Source of the DNA: Typha latifolia
Lineage: Eukaryota > Streptophyta > Magnoliopsida > Poales > Typhaceae
Direction of reading: 5' to 3'
Assembly: GCA_019914945.1 (NCBI GenBank)
Contig: CM034113.1
Location: 3,452,850-3,516,849 of the forward strand
Length of the DNA stretch: 64,000 nucleotides
Position 1 is the stretch's first letter; every line of letters starts with the position of its first letter. The notes beneath the pieces were generated by a model. The model was not told the DNA's origin, searched no databases, and saw nothing but the letters and a program-made list of their open reading frames with translations. This document shows, one piece after another, positions 1 to 11,504 of this stretch. A program made the position numbers and the translations under genes.

Positions 1-625
1 CGAACTGATACCCCACAGGTCCAGGTGCGTCATGTGAGTGTCAATGATCCTCTCCTACCTATGTCTACACATCATCGCCTACCTCCGTTACAAAACCCAA
101 GACCTGCAGTGGTGGAACCCGAGAGACATGCAGCACCGGTGCGCTTCGTCGATGAGGAGGATTGGCACTTTGAGGATGAGGTTAATCCCTTTGGAGATGG
201 TGACGGACGTGCTCGAGGATTTAGAAAAGGTGATTAATATGCACAAAGGTTTAGACGTGAACCAATGATCTTTCTTGAACCCGACAATGCTATTCAGGGG
301 AGAACCGCATGCTTGGACTTTCTAAAATTCCAAGGCGGTGATCCAACGGATTAGCTGTTTCAAGTTGAACAATATTTTGATTGTCAAGATATAGCAGAAG
401 ATGCAAACGTCCAGATAGCAAGCTTTCACCTCCAAGGAATAGTATTGCATTGGTGTAGATCGATTATTCATGGTAGTGGATTTACCAGATGGGCTGATTT
501 TTATAGGAGGATTACACGCAGATTTAGGATAGTGATATATGAAGATTTTGCTGCCACATTAAGTAATATGGTTTAGAGGACGACCGTATTGGAGTACAAA
601 GCTGAGTTTAAAAGAGTTAGTAGTC
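1..625 (+). pseudogene. Ty3/gypsy family-B gag fragment, decayed
   Basis: This is part of a gypsy capsid (gag) gene, the protein that packages element RNA. Frame 1 can be read from base 1 to about 620. It includes the gag core landmarks GGDPTD (about 335-351), QVEQYF, ASFHL and HW, which recur in all gypsy gags of this window. It matches the copy at 35017-35640. The frame is broken by TAA at 235-237, TAG at 352-354 and TAG at 574-576; the 352 codon is a TGG or similar changed to a stop just after DPTD. The window begins inside the gene, so the N-terminus is missing. The 3' end is cut at 625 by the start of a family-A gypsy LTR. The family call is secure from internal copies; the lineage is not. 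Confidence 0.85.
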
Positions 626-842
626 TGATACGATTCGGACTTCACCGATGTCGTCTTGAGCATGGATACACTTTAGGGATGTCTTTGTCTTTTGTTTTAG
701 TGTTTAATTCTAGAAAAATAACTTTTCTATATGTCAGCTCGAACGCGGGTGGAGTGCGTTCGAAAGCCTACATCAGGTTCGCACATCTAGAGAGTGTGAA
801 TTGTGCGTTCGAACGCCGCGTTCAAACGCGCCTGCGAACAAG
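626..842 (+). repeat. Family-A gypsy LTR fragment (U3 start), element F
   Basis: It begins TGATACGATTCGGACTTCACC, the same LTR start seen at 11505, 15939 and 33814, and on the minus strand at 44006, 48089 and 61917. It contains several CGTTCGAACG-type palindromes (about 738-840). It stops before the TATA box, R, U5, primer-binding site and gag start, so element F lost those parts. It interrupts the family-B gag, which makes F younger than that gag. Confidence 0.8.
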
Positions 843-1359
843 ATAAGATATTATCCAGACCGAGACAATGGTATTCGTGGGCGAACTATGCGTCTTGAAT
901 TTTCCAAGCTCAAGGGTGGTGACCCAATCGATTGGTTGTACAGGGTAGAGTAATTCTTCATGTACCAAGCTACAGCGGAAGAATATAATGGCTTGCGAGC
1001 TTCCACCTTGAAGATGCGTCACTTCATTGGTTTCAGGCAGCCAATGCCCATGAGACGATTGAAAGTTGGGCTGATTTCAGCACCGATATCACGTGGCGAT
1101 TTGGAGTGTCGGGGTATGAAGACTTCGATGCTCTCTCAAAGATGGTGCAAAGGACCACGGTTGGGGCATACCAAGAAGAATTTGAGAGGATAAGTAGCCG
1201 TTGCCAACCTCCATGAACTGATCAACAACTTCGCAACACCTTCATCTCTAAGCTGCGGGGAGACATACAAGCTGACATGAGGGTTTTAAGGCCTAGAACA
1301 TTAAAGAAGGTCTTCGAGGATGCAATACTAATGGAAGACAAGCATTGAACCATGAAAAT
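843..1359 (+). pseudogene. Family-A gypsy gag fragment of element F (part 1)
   Basis: This is a capsid gene fragment homologous to 13000-13510 of Gy1. The order of landmarks is the same: RDNGIRG, LEF, GGDPIDWLYR, the YQ.TAEEY motif, then RPRTLK. The frame has a TAA at about 950-952 and a 4-base loss near 990, where Gy1 reads a longer stretch between EEY and ASFHL. The downstream reading frame is therefore shifted. The sequence stops exactly at the target duplication AAAAT (1355-1359) of element C. The same gag resumes at 25596, after C. It is an inactive fragment. Confidence 0.85.
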
Positions 1360-1545
1360 TGTAACAACCCAATCTTAAAAAAAAAAAAAATATATATATA
1401 TATATATATATTTTTTTGGGCACAACGCGACCGACCACACTGTGGTCGGCCTCGTGCCATCTGCAGCTTGCATGGTGGGGCGCCACGCGCCTGCGGCCGT
1501 TGCCGCAGCCAACCGGCTACGGCGCCGCCACTACTCCTCCACCGC
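1360..1545 (+). repeat. 5' LTR stub of element C
   Basis: It begins TGTAACAACCCAATCTT, followed by an A-run and an (AT)n tract at about 1380-1412. It then carries a GC-rich part with short palindromic GACCGACCACACTGTGGTCGGCC-type sequence (about 1428-1450) that matches 2102-2265. It ends near the CACCGCCTTCT block, where the CT microsatellite of the 3' LTR begins. The remainder of this LTR is deleted. Confidence 0.75.
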
Positions 1546-2101
1546 CTTCTGTCTAGAAAGAGAAGCATGAATTAAGTATTTCGAATGTTCTGGAGATAAC
1601 TTGTATTTATTGTTCTACTTGGTATTAGTAATAGTATTGAGAGATAATCCATGGAGTATGTTTGGGATCGGAGTATACTTTCAGTAGATTGAGATAATTT
1701 ACTTAAATAGGTTGTATCGTATTATCATAAGTGATTATGGCTTTACGATGTTGTATTATTGTAGTAGATTATGATTCAATTAATAGGTGACGACACTTTT
1801 TATATAGTAGAATGAATGTACGCTTTCCTGCATACCAGTGGTATTATTGATGTTTATGTGATTACCTGACCGACCTAGATCTAGGAATTTTAAATTTTGT
1901 AAGTGAGTTACTTGTGGTTGTCTAATATTAGGAGTTAATGAGTAAACTAATAAGTGAAGTATAAGTTAGAAATCTGTAAAAGTGAGATTGCACAGTGGTC
2001 GATTTGATTAGAAAGTAGTGGAACTAGATATGTGGATTTTCTTATAATACCAGCGTGATTTAAATTTCAGGGTTGAAATTTTTATAAGTGGAGGAGGAAA
2101 A
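1546..2101 (+). other. Non-coding internal remnant and purine tract of element C
   Basis: About 550 bp with no usable reading frame. Its end carries the motif TTCAGGGTTGAAATTTTTATAAG followed by GGAGGAGGAAAA (2089-2101), directly before the 3' LTR start at 2102. The equivalent at 30251-30286 in element D is a polypurine tract, the primer for plus-strand synthesis. Nothing else is recognisable. Confidence 0.6.
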
Positions 2102-2265
2102 TGTAACAATCCAATCTAAAAAAAAAATATTTGGGCATTACACGACCGACCACATTGTGGCCGGCCTCGTGCCCATGAGCTCATGCAGCTTGCATGGTGG
2201 GGCACCAGGCGCACACGGCCGCAGCGGGCCCCGACGCCACCACAACTCCTCTTCCACCGCCTTCT

Positions 2266-2386
2266 TTCTCTCTCTCTCTTTAAATCTCTCTCTCTCTCTC
2301 TCTCTCTCGGCCATGCTCTCACTCTACTCTCTCTCTCTATACCGACACCTTCCTTGGAGCCGTCGCCGATGAGACCTCTCACTCCC

Positions 2387-2435
<49 letters not shown>
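2266..2435. repeat. CT microsatellites in LTR of C
   Basis: Two (CT)n runs, about 2266-2309 and 2387-2435, separated by GC-rich sequence. Similar CT tracts occur at the same LTR position in elements D (27325-27530, 30467-30715) and E (25894-26050). They are therefore part of the LTR family and not a chance microsatellite. Confidence 0.9.
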
Positions 2436-2438
<3 letters not shown>

Positions 2439-2645
2439 CCCGAGGTTGGGCCCGACGGAGCCAAGCCGCCGGCGAGAGGCCGGCTGCTGGCTAGCCAGCA
2501 GCGACCGGTGCCCTCCCCGCCGGCCCAGGTTCGCAACCTCCTCCCTCACCTCCTCTCTTTCTCCTTTTCCTCTTCTTCTTTCTTTATTTCTTTCTTTCTT
2601 TCTTTTTCTCCTTCTTTCTCAACTCCTTCTCTTTCTTTCTGCACT

Positions 2646-2697
2646 GTGTTGGGCTCGGGCCATCACTATAGCAGACAATGCTGGGTTGCGCCCAGCA
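2646..2697. repeat. GC hairpin pair in LTR of C
   Basis: Two imperfect palindromes built on GTTGGGCTCGGGCC and TGCTGGGTTGCGCCCAGCA. They lie between the CT/YTT-rich tract and the AT-rich part. Homologous hairpins are at 26401-26456 and 27766-27855. Confidence 0.6.
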
Positions 2698-5071
2698 CTG
2701 ATGGCAGATTTAATTTATTAATTAATTAATTATTTTATTTATGTTATTTATTTAGGTATTTTTATTCTTAATTAATGCAAATAGATTAGTTAGACATTAA
2801 TTATTTTAATAATAATATATATTCTTCAATATGATTAGTATTAATTATAATTTGTATAATCAATGATTTATTTGGTACAAATATAAGTAATACTCATATT
2901 TATTTATATCTCTATCAGATTAATATATAGATTTATAAATTATAATTATCAAATTTATATACTAATATTTTTATGAGATACATTTTAAATAATTCTAATA
3001 ATTTATTATACATTATTATTTTGAGGCAAATAAAATAATCGGCTTATGTATTTATTTGTCATTTTATAAAGTAATGACTACGTAGTTCCTAAGTAATCAA
3101 GATATAATTTAATTATAATTACATTTTTATCTATATTTATATTTTTATTTATAATTAAAAATCTAGCCAGTTATAAAGATAAGTAAAATTTCTAAAATCT
3201 AATAAATCATCATATTTTACATGAACGGATTTTAATTAGATGAACGACTAACTTCTTGCTACTTAAACATTTTCAGATCCCGAACCCTTTATTTAAGACC
3301 CCGTGTACCTTGCTAGCGATGAGTGTCACTCGGTTAACTGACGGACATTAGAGATGCGTGGTTTGTGTCTTCTAATCACACGGTGAGTAGTCTTATCCCC
3401 TAGATGCCTTTCTCAAATTAGGTTATATTATATATTATGTACATACATGTTTTGGCCTCCATCATAATTATATAACTTTATCTAGAGATGATTATAATCA
3501 AGCATATTTTATCATGCATCTAATTAGGCTTGTCTTGGATATGAGCATAATGATGATAAATAGAGATGATGAGAGATGATTATACTGTTATAATGTTATG
3601 TCCAGTTGATCTGTAGCTTGAGTATGCATGTAATAGATTAGCATGAGTATGCATGTGTTGACTACATAATCGGAGACTATATTGCATTAATTTTCTCTTG
3701 ATTCCTGTTCCACCTAAATTTCTGTTATGCATTGACTTGTTATCATACTGGATATATGCATATGATCTGTCATTTAGAAGGAAAGCATAAAATGTGATTG
3801 ATAGGATAGTTGATAGAAAGCGTGAGGATACCCGAGTAGGCGCGAGGGTTAGAGCGTGCCTGGAGATGATTGATCGCTCGACATAGTTGCGATCCTGTTG
3901 GTCTTACGTCTGAGGTCGTTAGTCTGTGTGCGCAGCAGACATTCGGACATATGCCGTTCGCCAGGGCATATGTGGTGAGTTATCCTCATGAGGTTTCTAT
4001 CAACTATGTGGGTACCCGGTCTGGATGGATTTTAATACCCTAGCGGGTGGCGGGGTATGGTTATATTTGAGATACTCTTACGAGTGGCAGAGTATGCTCT
4101 AAGCCTTCAAACATGATATTGAGACCGGGTACCGGGTGTTGGCTGTGCACAGTGGTCTAGTATGATGATATTATACTGAGATATCGGTGATGATTGTGAT
4201 GTTGAGAAATGCATATAATTTCATTATTATTTGGTTACCTAATTATTGAGTGATCAATATGCATCATATATGGTTGCATTTTATATCATAGCATGGTCAT
4301 GGTCGGCATGCATCATGTGTCATATTTGAGAGAGAGTTATAATGATGGTATGACATGGAGAATTATTTGTACATTGTCGAGGATTATATATTTTACCAGT
4401 TATGACATGACATGTTATCTATTTTTCACTTATGTATTATTGAGAAACATTCATATACTTATTCATGACATGATGCTCTTTCTGATTTTATATTATCCAG
4501 TACATGATTTACTCTCTATTTGGCATCACTGATTCGGGGTAAGGTCCATTCACTGAGCTTTTTGCTCATGACTCTCTTTATTTCTTTCCTAACCCTCTCA
4601 GATATGTGGTATGTGATAGTGACTTGAGATATCTTGAGAAGATATTTTAGAGCGATGATGAGGTGAGCTATAGATGCGAAACGGTATAGATGATAGTTTA
4701 TATAGGACTTGAGTTGTACCAGTATTTCATATTTGTACTCTTTTGTATTAGACGATGAATTGTATAATACAGGTCGAATCATAGTGTACTCTTATATTAG
4801 TCATTTTAGTTGTATCTTGATGGTTTGTTGTGGCCTGTGTGGGTCCTACCAGATTATGTACTAGTCTAGTGTATACTATTGTGGACTTGGACATTCATAT
4901 GTTAATAAGTTTATTTGGTTAATAGTATATTTTGTTAGGTTTTTATTTGTTGGCAATTGTGTACAAAATATTCTAAGTATATTTTTTCATGTATATGAGC
5001 TTTACACAAGTTTAGAATATCTCTAGTTTGAAGAATTGCAAGATTATTGGAGAAAAGCCATCGAGTTCACA

Positions 5072-5258
5072 CCGCGTTCACAAACGCGTTCGAACGCGGG
5101 TACTGCGTTCACATAGACAGAGAGCCGCGTTCACAAACGTGTTCGAATGCGGGTACTGCGTTCACACAGACAGAGAGTCGCGTTCACAAACGCGTTCGAA
5201 CACGGGTACTGCGTTCACACAGACTGAGAGCTGCGTTCACAAATGCATTCGAACGCAA
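5072..5258 (+). repeat. 53-bp U3 minisatellite, about 3.5 units
   Basis: The unit starts CCGCGTTCAC, carries the palindrome CGCGTTCGAACGCG, and ends GACAGAGAG. The last unit is partial. The copy number varies between the LTRs of this window: S2 3' LTR 3.5 (23582-23770), G 2.5 (39373-39508), S4 3' LTR 2.5 (59450-59584), minus-strand LTR 4.5 (60391-60632), and about 1.5 at 50331-50412. Confidence 0.9.
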
Positions 5259-5436
5259 CCTTAAGAATTCAAGTTGTCGCGTTCGAACGCACTCGGGCCG
5301 CGTCCGAATGCACCTGAGTTCAAGTCATGCTGTTCGAATGCACCCGGGCCGCGTTCGAATGCACCAACGAAGTTTGATAAATTTGGACTTTCGTGAGTAC
5401 AGATAAGACTTAGATTTGGCTCTATCTTGGAGATCA

Positions 5437-5443
5437 TATATAA
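5437..5443 (+). promoter_or_regulatory. S1 LTR TATA box
   Basis: TATATAA in the context GATCATATATAAGGATTGTG. It is conserved in the other Sirevirus LTRs at 23946, 39852 and 59761. RNA start is expected about 25-30 bp downstream; no transcript data were available. Confidence 0.7.
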
Positions 5444-5909
5444 GGATTGTGATGCCCTATCTTGAGGGTGGTTGAAGAAGCATTATCGAAGTAGACTTCT
5501 TGAGGCTACATCGGTTCTTCAACTATCAAGGTTCCACTCATCTACAAAACCTAATCTTTCATCTTACGGGCCCATCTAGACGAAAGATCAATCTTGAGGG
5601 TTTCTGAGGTTGGACTTCAATCACGAGAAGCAGTGAATCGTGGGTTCTAGCGAGCAAGACTGAGAGGAACAAAATCGTTTGGATCAACGGGTTGTTTTGT
5701 GAGTCAGTCTTGTAACTGCTACTATTCTAGTGATTGGTTTTGATCCGAGTTTGGATCCATAGTTTTTTCCCGTTTGGGTTTTTCCACGTTAAAATCTTGG
5801 CGTTCATCTTTACTTTCGTTCTTAATATTTCTATGGACTTTTACTTAAGCGAACGAGTGATATCATTGCTAGTATTTAAATACATACTTGTGTCTAGGGT
5901 TTTTTCAAT

Positions 5910-5921
5910 TGGTATCAGAGC
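5910..5921 (+). promoter_or_regulatory. S1 primer-binding site, initiator tRNA-Met type
   Basis: TGGTATCAGAGC lies two bases after the LTR end. It is complementary to the 3' end of plant initiator tRNA-Met and primes minus-strand DNA synthesis. Confidence 0.9.
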
Positions 5922-5955
5922 AGGTTCTCTCACCTTTGAGAGAGATCAGATAGGC

Positions 5956-7302
5956 ATGGATTTTCATAGAGATGGACCATCATCTATTAGACCTCTTATC
6001 CTAGATGGATCAAATTATGGACATTGGAAAGCTAGGATGAGAGCTTACTTGAAGTCTATAGATGAACAAGTATGGTTTGCAGTTGTGAATAGTTGGAGTC
6101 CACCAATATACATGGTGGATGATAAACTTGCTGATAAACTGATAGAGTCATGGGATAGGTCAGACTATGAAAAAGTTGGATGGAATAACAAGGCAATAAA
6201 TGCAATTTTTAGTTATATTTCCTCGGAAGAATTTAGAAGAATCTCTACTTGTGAGATAGCAAAAGAAGCTTGGACGATCTTAGAAACTACTCATGTAGGA
6301 ACTATGGCTGTAAAACTTTCTAAACTTCAGAGGTTGACTACTAGTTTTGAAACTCTACGTATGGAGGAGAATGAGACATTTGATGAGTTCTATGCAAAGC
6401 TGAGTGATATAGTCAACTCCAGTTTCAACCTAGGAGAGAAAATTCCTGAAAATAGAATTGTCCGTAAGATCCTTAGGTCTCTTCCAGAGAGGTTTCATGC
6501 GAAAGTTACAGCTATTGAGGAAAGTAAGGACATCAATTCTATGAAAGTTAAACAATTGGTAGAAAATCTACAAACATTTGAGTCCAGCCTTTCAAAACCA
6601 AGGAAGTGCAAAGGGATTGCCCTATCCACAGTTGAACAAAGTATAGAGGAGTCTGATGATGAAGGTGATTTAGATGTTGAGATGTTGGTCATGTTCGTCA
6701 AAAAGTTTAATAAATTCTTTCGGAAGCCAAACAAGTTGAATGCTGAAAAACTTGAGAAAAGCAAAGCATTTGTGAAAAAGAAGAATACTGCGAGTTCGAA
6801 CACAGGTGTGAGCAACAATGGTGTCAAACAGAAAAATAAGAATTCTGAGAATAAAGTTCGATGTTTTGAAAGTTACTTGGGATGACTCAGATGAACTTGA
6901 TGATGATTCTAAAAAAGACGAAGAAAACTTTGTTGCTTTTGCCTCTTCTCTACTTAAAATTGATTCCGTTGTTGATACTGATAGGACAGATGATCAGGAT
7001 ATGTTACCAGCTGAAGAAGATGAATCTGAAATACAAAAGACATATAATGACATATACTTGGAGTCATTTAAACTCAAGAAAAGCAATCTTAGACTACATC
7101 AACGACTCAAGGTAATCGAACTTGAAAGAATTCAATTTGAGGAGAAGTACAAATTGGAACTTTAACGGGTCAAAGACCTTTCTGAACAACTTGACAATGC
7201 AAAAAATAAAATAAAGGCTGATGAAATTGAACTAGAGTGACTGAATAAGAAAGTGACATTTCTAAAAGGGAATAACAAACTTGACGAGATCCTAAAGGCT
7301 CA
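5956..7302 (+). pseudogene. gag: S1 gag (copia/Sirevirus), knuckles deleted
   Basis: This is the capsid/nucleocapsid gene of the copia element. The start was chosen at ATG 5956 (MDFHRDGPSS), 35 bases after the primer site; the upstream in-frame extension through LTR sequence is not used. The N-terminal part carries the copia gag signature (DGSNYGHWKARM, then W.AI-type residues, about residues 20-200). Near 6868 a deletion joins the CFE of the first CCHC knuckle directly to KVTWDD, removing the knuckle and shifting frame. An acidic, coiled-coil-like segment follows in another frame, with TAA at 7163-7165 and a CGA-to-TGA at about 7238. A second deletion near 7300 removes the second knuckle (CYHCG..GH....C in G). 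Inactive. Confidence 0.85.
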
Positions 7303-8830
7303 AGTTATGTTGTGCATACAGCTTTGAAAGCTTTAAATTCTGATTTGTGGTATTTAGACAGTGGTTGTTCAAGACATATGTCGGGTGACAAGTCGTTATT
7401 TTCTAATCTTGAAAAACATGAATGGGGAGTTGTGACATTCGGAAATGGTAATTCATCCAAGGTAATAGGTAAAGGAAAGGTAAGTTCTCCGGGGGTTCCT
7501 ATTCTTGAAAATATTCTTTATGTTAAGGGCTTAAAAGCAAATCTTCTGAGTATCAGTCAATTTTGTGATGAAGATTATGAGGTAAAATTCTCCAAAAATG
7601 ATTATACTATTCTAGATCATGATGGTAATGTTATATGTTATGGATCTAGAACATCTTGATAATTGCTGTGTTGTTGAAACGTCACATAAACTAAAATTTA
7701 ACAGTGCCTCTTTTGTCATTGCAGATCTTTGGCATCAACGTCTTGGACATGTGAATCACAAGGAATTATTTACTCTGTCCAAACAAGAAGTGGTAAGATG
7801 AATCCTAAGATGAAAGAAATGTCAAAAAGAGTGTGCGGTTCGTGTCAAATTGAAAAATAAACTAGGATTTCACACAAGAAGGTAAATGCAGCTACCACCG
7901 ACCGTGTGCTCCAATTAGTTCACATGGACTTGATGGGTCCAACAAAAACGAAAAGTCTTGGAGGTAAACGCTATATATTCTTAATGGTCGATGATTACTC
8001 TAGATATACCTAGGTTGCCTTTCTACGTGAGAAGTTTGAAACCTTTAAAGTTTTTAAATCACTATGCTTAAAATTACAGAATGAAAAATCTATTACCCTA
8101 GTTAGGATTCGTCCTGATCATGGTAGAGAATTTGAAAATAAATTTTTTTCCATATTTTGCGATTCTCTTGGTATTCAACATGAATTTTCATCTCTTATAA
8201 CTCCACAACAGAACGAGATTGTGGAAAGAAATAACCGAGTTGTGCAGGAAATGGCTAGGGTTATGCTTCACGCTAAAAAGGTTCCTCAAAGGTTTTGGGC
8301 AAAGGCGGTCAATACAGCGGTACATGTGATAAATCGTGTTTATCTAAGACCAGGTACAAAATTGACTGCATATGAAATCTGGAAAGGTAAGAAACCTAGT
8401 GTTAAATATTTTTGAGTTTTTGGTAGTAAATGCTATATCTTGCGTGATCGAGAATATTTGACTAAATTTGACACTAGAAGTAACGAAGGCATCTTCTTAG
8501 GGTATTCGAATAATAGCAGAGCCTACAGAGTATTTAATCTTGACACTTTTACGATTATGGAATCTGCTAATGTTATGATAGATGAATCCATAACTGATTT
8601 AACTGAAGCTACTACTATTTTTGTTTCTGCAAATACATATGACAAAGAAATAGGAAAGGAGCTTGATCTGGAAATTGTGAATCAGGACGAGGACAAAGTT
8701 GAAATGAACAAAGATGACTGCAACGTACCGGAACCATCTGCCAGAGTGAAATCAGATCATCCACTATCACAAGTGATCGGAGACGTAAATGAACCAATTA
8801 AGACAAGACGACAAATCCAAAGTGAGGTAT
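7303..8830 (+). pseudogene. pol: S1 protease and integrase region of pol
   Basis: It encodes an aspartic protease fragment with active site LDSGCSRHM (Asp at 7357-7359) and a pre-integrase segment with WHQRLGHVNH. The integrase core shows the first Asp in VHMDLMGP, the second in PDHGREFEN and the catalytic Glu in NEIVERNN. The frame is broken by an extra T near 7650, an indel and TGA at 7799-7801, TAA at 7858-7860, a TGG-to-TAG near 8010 and CGA-to-TGA at 8413-8415. It belongs to the copia order protease, integrase, RT, RNase H. The catalytic residues remain readable, but no complete enzyme can be made. Confidence 0.85.
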
Positions 8831-10380
8831 CATTTACTTGTTATACATCTTCTTTTGAACCTAAAAATGTGAAGGAAGCATTGTTAGACGATTCTTGGGT
8901 TAATGCTATGCATGAGGAATTAGAGCAATTTTCTAGGAATGATGTTTGGTATTTAGTTCCTAGACCTAAGAATGTGAATGTCATTGGAACAAAATGGATT
9001 TACAAGAATAAAAGTGATGAACATGGCAATATAGTTCGAAATAAAGCTAGACTCGTAGCACAAGGATATACTCAGGTTGAGGGTATAGATTTTGATTAGA
9101 CATTTGCTCCTGTTGTTAGATTAGAATCTATTCGTATAGTGCTCGCTATTGCTTGTCACTTAAAATTTAAATTGTTTGAAATGGATTCTAAAAGTGCTTT
9201 CTTGAATGGTACTCTGAATGAAGATATTTATGTGGAACAACCGAAAGGGTTCGAAGATCAAAAATTTCCTTCTCATGTGTTTAAACTGAAAAAGGCCCTT
9301 TACGGGCTAAAACAAGCTCCAAGAGCTTGGTATGAGAAGTTGATCACTTTTTTAGTGGATGCGGGGTTTACTCGAAGGGGAGTGGACAAGACATTGTTCA
9401 TTAGACGGTCGAATAAGAGTTTAGTTGTGGCACAAATATATGTGGATGACATTGTCTTCGGGGCAACGAGTCAATCGTTAGCTAAAGAGTTTGCAAATCT
9501 CATGCATAGTCATTTTGAGATGAGCATGATGGGTGAGTTGAAGTTCTTTTTGGGACTTCAAATTACTCAGTTGGAAAGAGGGATATTTATCGCTCAAACC
9601 AAGTATGCTAAGGATCTTGTGACTAAATTCGGTTTAGAAAATGCAAAACATGCTAGAACTCCTATGAGTACAACTACCAAACTAGGTAAGGATATTATAG
9701 GAAAAAGTGTCGATCAGACACTGTATAGGAGCATGATTGGTAGTCTTTTGTACTTAACTGCTAGTAGACCAAACATTGCATTTAGTGTCGGTGTGTGTGC
9801 TAGGTTTCAGTCTGAACCTAAGGAGACACATTTGTTTGCTGTGAAACGTAGTATAAAATATGTCGGTGGCACAGTTGACTTAGATATCTAGTTTACGTAT
9901 GACTCAGGAGCTATCATATCTGGATACACGGACTCTGATTGGGCAGGTTCATGTGATGATAGAAAAAGTACCTAAGGTGGATGTTTTTATATTGGAAACA
10001 ATCTGGTTGCTTGGCACAGTAAGAAACAAAACTCGATATCTTTATCTACTGCGGAGGCCGAGTACATTGCAGTGGGAAGTTGTTGTTATCAGTTACTATG
10101 GATGAAACAGATGGTCAAAGATTACGACATTGAATAAGATACTATGGTGCTTTATTGTGACAACATGAGTGCTATTAATATATCGAAAAATCTTGTTCAA
10201 CACTCGCGTACAAAATATATTGATATCCGACATCATTTTATACGCGAGTTAGTTGAAGACAAAGTAGCACTAGAACATGTTGAGACGGAGAAACAGTTGG
10301 GTGATCTATTTACAAAACCTTTGGATTTAAAGAGATTTGAGTATCTTCGTACACTTTTAGGAATTTGTGCTTTGGATTGA
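8831..10380 (+). pseudogene. pol: S1 reverse transcriptase and RNase H region of pol
   Basis: Copia reverse transcriptase with motifs [39 protein letters not shown] and the catalytic YVDD at 9439-9450. It is followed by RNase H ([30 protein letters not shown]) and the conserved copia end [10 protein letters not shown], terminating at TGA 10378-10380. Nonsense codons include GAG-to-TAG near 9097, TGG-to-TAG at 9889-9891, a TAA after KST near 9974 and CAA-to-TAA near 10136. The two longest open stretches are 8440-9099 and 9139-9891. The element is dead, but the motifs are intact enough to place it in the Sirevirus group. Confidence 0.9.
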
Positions 10381-11499
10381 TTTTCTTTTTATTTTGGTTT
10401 GCATGTTTTGGTTTGCATGTTTCATTTTTATTATTTCTTTTCGTTTCTTTTTGTGTTTTCTTTACTCTTAAATTTTCTTTGGTTTTAGTTTCAGATTTGT
10501 CGAGAGTTTTTGTCATATAAAAAAAAATTGATGCACTCCTAGATTCAAAAATATACTCTTGACATATAAATATGATTTTTCTCTTGATTATGAGTTATTA
10601 TAGTCAATTTTGTCATCTTATAGTATATTCTAACATTTCTGATTTATTCACTCTCTCGACTTTTATGATAATTATATTGAAATTAATGCACTCATAACGT
10701 GTGTATATTCTTGAGTGAGCATGACATCATGAAATTTTTTTAAATAGCTCACTATTGACGTTAATTTGCACAGTTTGACCTCATGCTTAGTCATCACAAA
10801 TGTGTTAATAAAAGATCAATAAAAAGGGCTACAATGAGTTTGTGTGAAAGCCATCTTGTTTAGAGTCTAGTTTGACTCAGTACATTTCTTGCAAATTAAA
10901 TAAATTTTTTTAATGTTTGTGAATATCTTCTTCCACATTGTTTGATATGTACTACAAAAGAAAGGGCTACCTACTCATGTGTAAAAGCCATCATTGCACC
11001 TATATGGTTAATATATAAAAATAAATAATACAGGAAAAATTCCTATTCGGTTATGGAGAATAAGTCGAAAAGTGCAAATTTAAATACTAAGTCGATTTGA
11101 CTACTGTGTTGTACCATTGTTTAAATAGGAAAGTTTATTTAAGAAAAATGTTTCATGTTATTTATGCTCACCTTGCATATGTATATTGTTATCATCAATC
11201 AAGATTAATTTAATTTTGAGTGATGCATTAGAACTGATTATAATATGCTTTTGATGATCTGATTGATCTGTGTATGACTTAGTTCATTCGATTGTCATAT
11301 TATATGTCTTGAATCTATTTTGAATTTTTAGAGGTGCATCTCCAAAAAGATTTTTTGATTTTTTCTTAGATTTTTTTACTTAAAAAAAAAGGGCATTCGA
11401 ACGCAAATTTTTGAGTTCAAATGCGCAGACTGGTGCGTTCGAACACACTCGAGGATCATTTATATATTGCGTCCGAACCCAAGTGTTTTCATCTTCCAT
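10381..11499 (+). other. S1 post-pol non-coding region
   Basis: About 1.1 kb of AT-rich sequence without a coding frame, present with the same order of phrases after pol in S2 (20521-21660), G (42689-43190) and S4 (56329-57480). It is the long post-pol spacer typical of Sireviruses. CGTTCGAACG-like palindromes reappear near its end (11395-11450), upstream of the ORF3 leader. Confidence 0.75.
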
Positions 11500-11504
11500 C
11501 TTCC

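Larger units (their letters stand above)
2102..4932 (+). repeat. 3' LTR of element C, left part
   Basis: It starts TGTAACAATCC after a purine tract. It then carries CT microsatellites, a YTT-rich stretch, GGGC/GCCC hairpins (2646-2697), a long AT-rich segment (about 2705-3250) and a terminal segment that shares phrases with element D's LTR, for example around the ACCGGGTACC and GATTCGGGGTAAGGTC sequences. It is cut at 4932 by the Sirevirus complex and resumes at 25436. The intact LTR would be about 2.99 kb. No coding sequence was seen in the more than 2 kb after 2730. Confidence 0.75.
4933..5907 (+). repeat. S1 5' LTR (975 bp)
   Basis: It runs from TGTTAGG to TTTTTTCA and is followed directly by the tRNA-Met primer-binding site. 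Its order is a U3 start, a 53-bp minisatellite rich in CGTTCGAACG, single palindromes, a 44-bp unit ending at the TATA box, then R/U5. The length equals that of the S2 3' LTR (23443-24417, also 975 bp). Confidence 0.9.

Noticed and set aside
5072..5365. CRISPR-like array of regularly spaced palindromes
   Set aside because: The repeats are a tandem minisatellite without unique spacers, located in a plant retrotransposon LTR.
5072..5365. Heat-shock elements in the palindromes
   Set aside because: The spacing of GAA and TTC halves (0 or 4 bases) does not fit the 2-base spacing of the heat-shock element; the CGCG-box reading fits better.
5734..5955. N-terminal extension of S1 gag into the LTR
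   Set aside because: It crosses the LTR end and primer site; the ATG at 5956 is conserved in G and S4 and starts the gag core.
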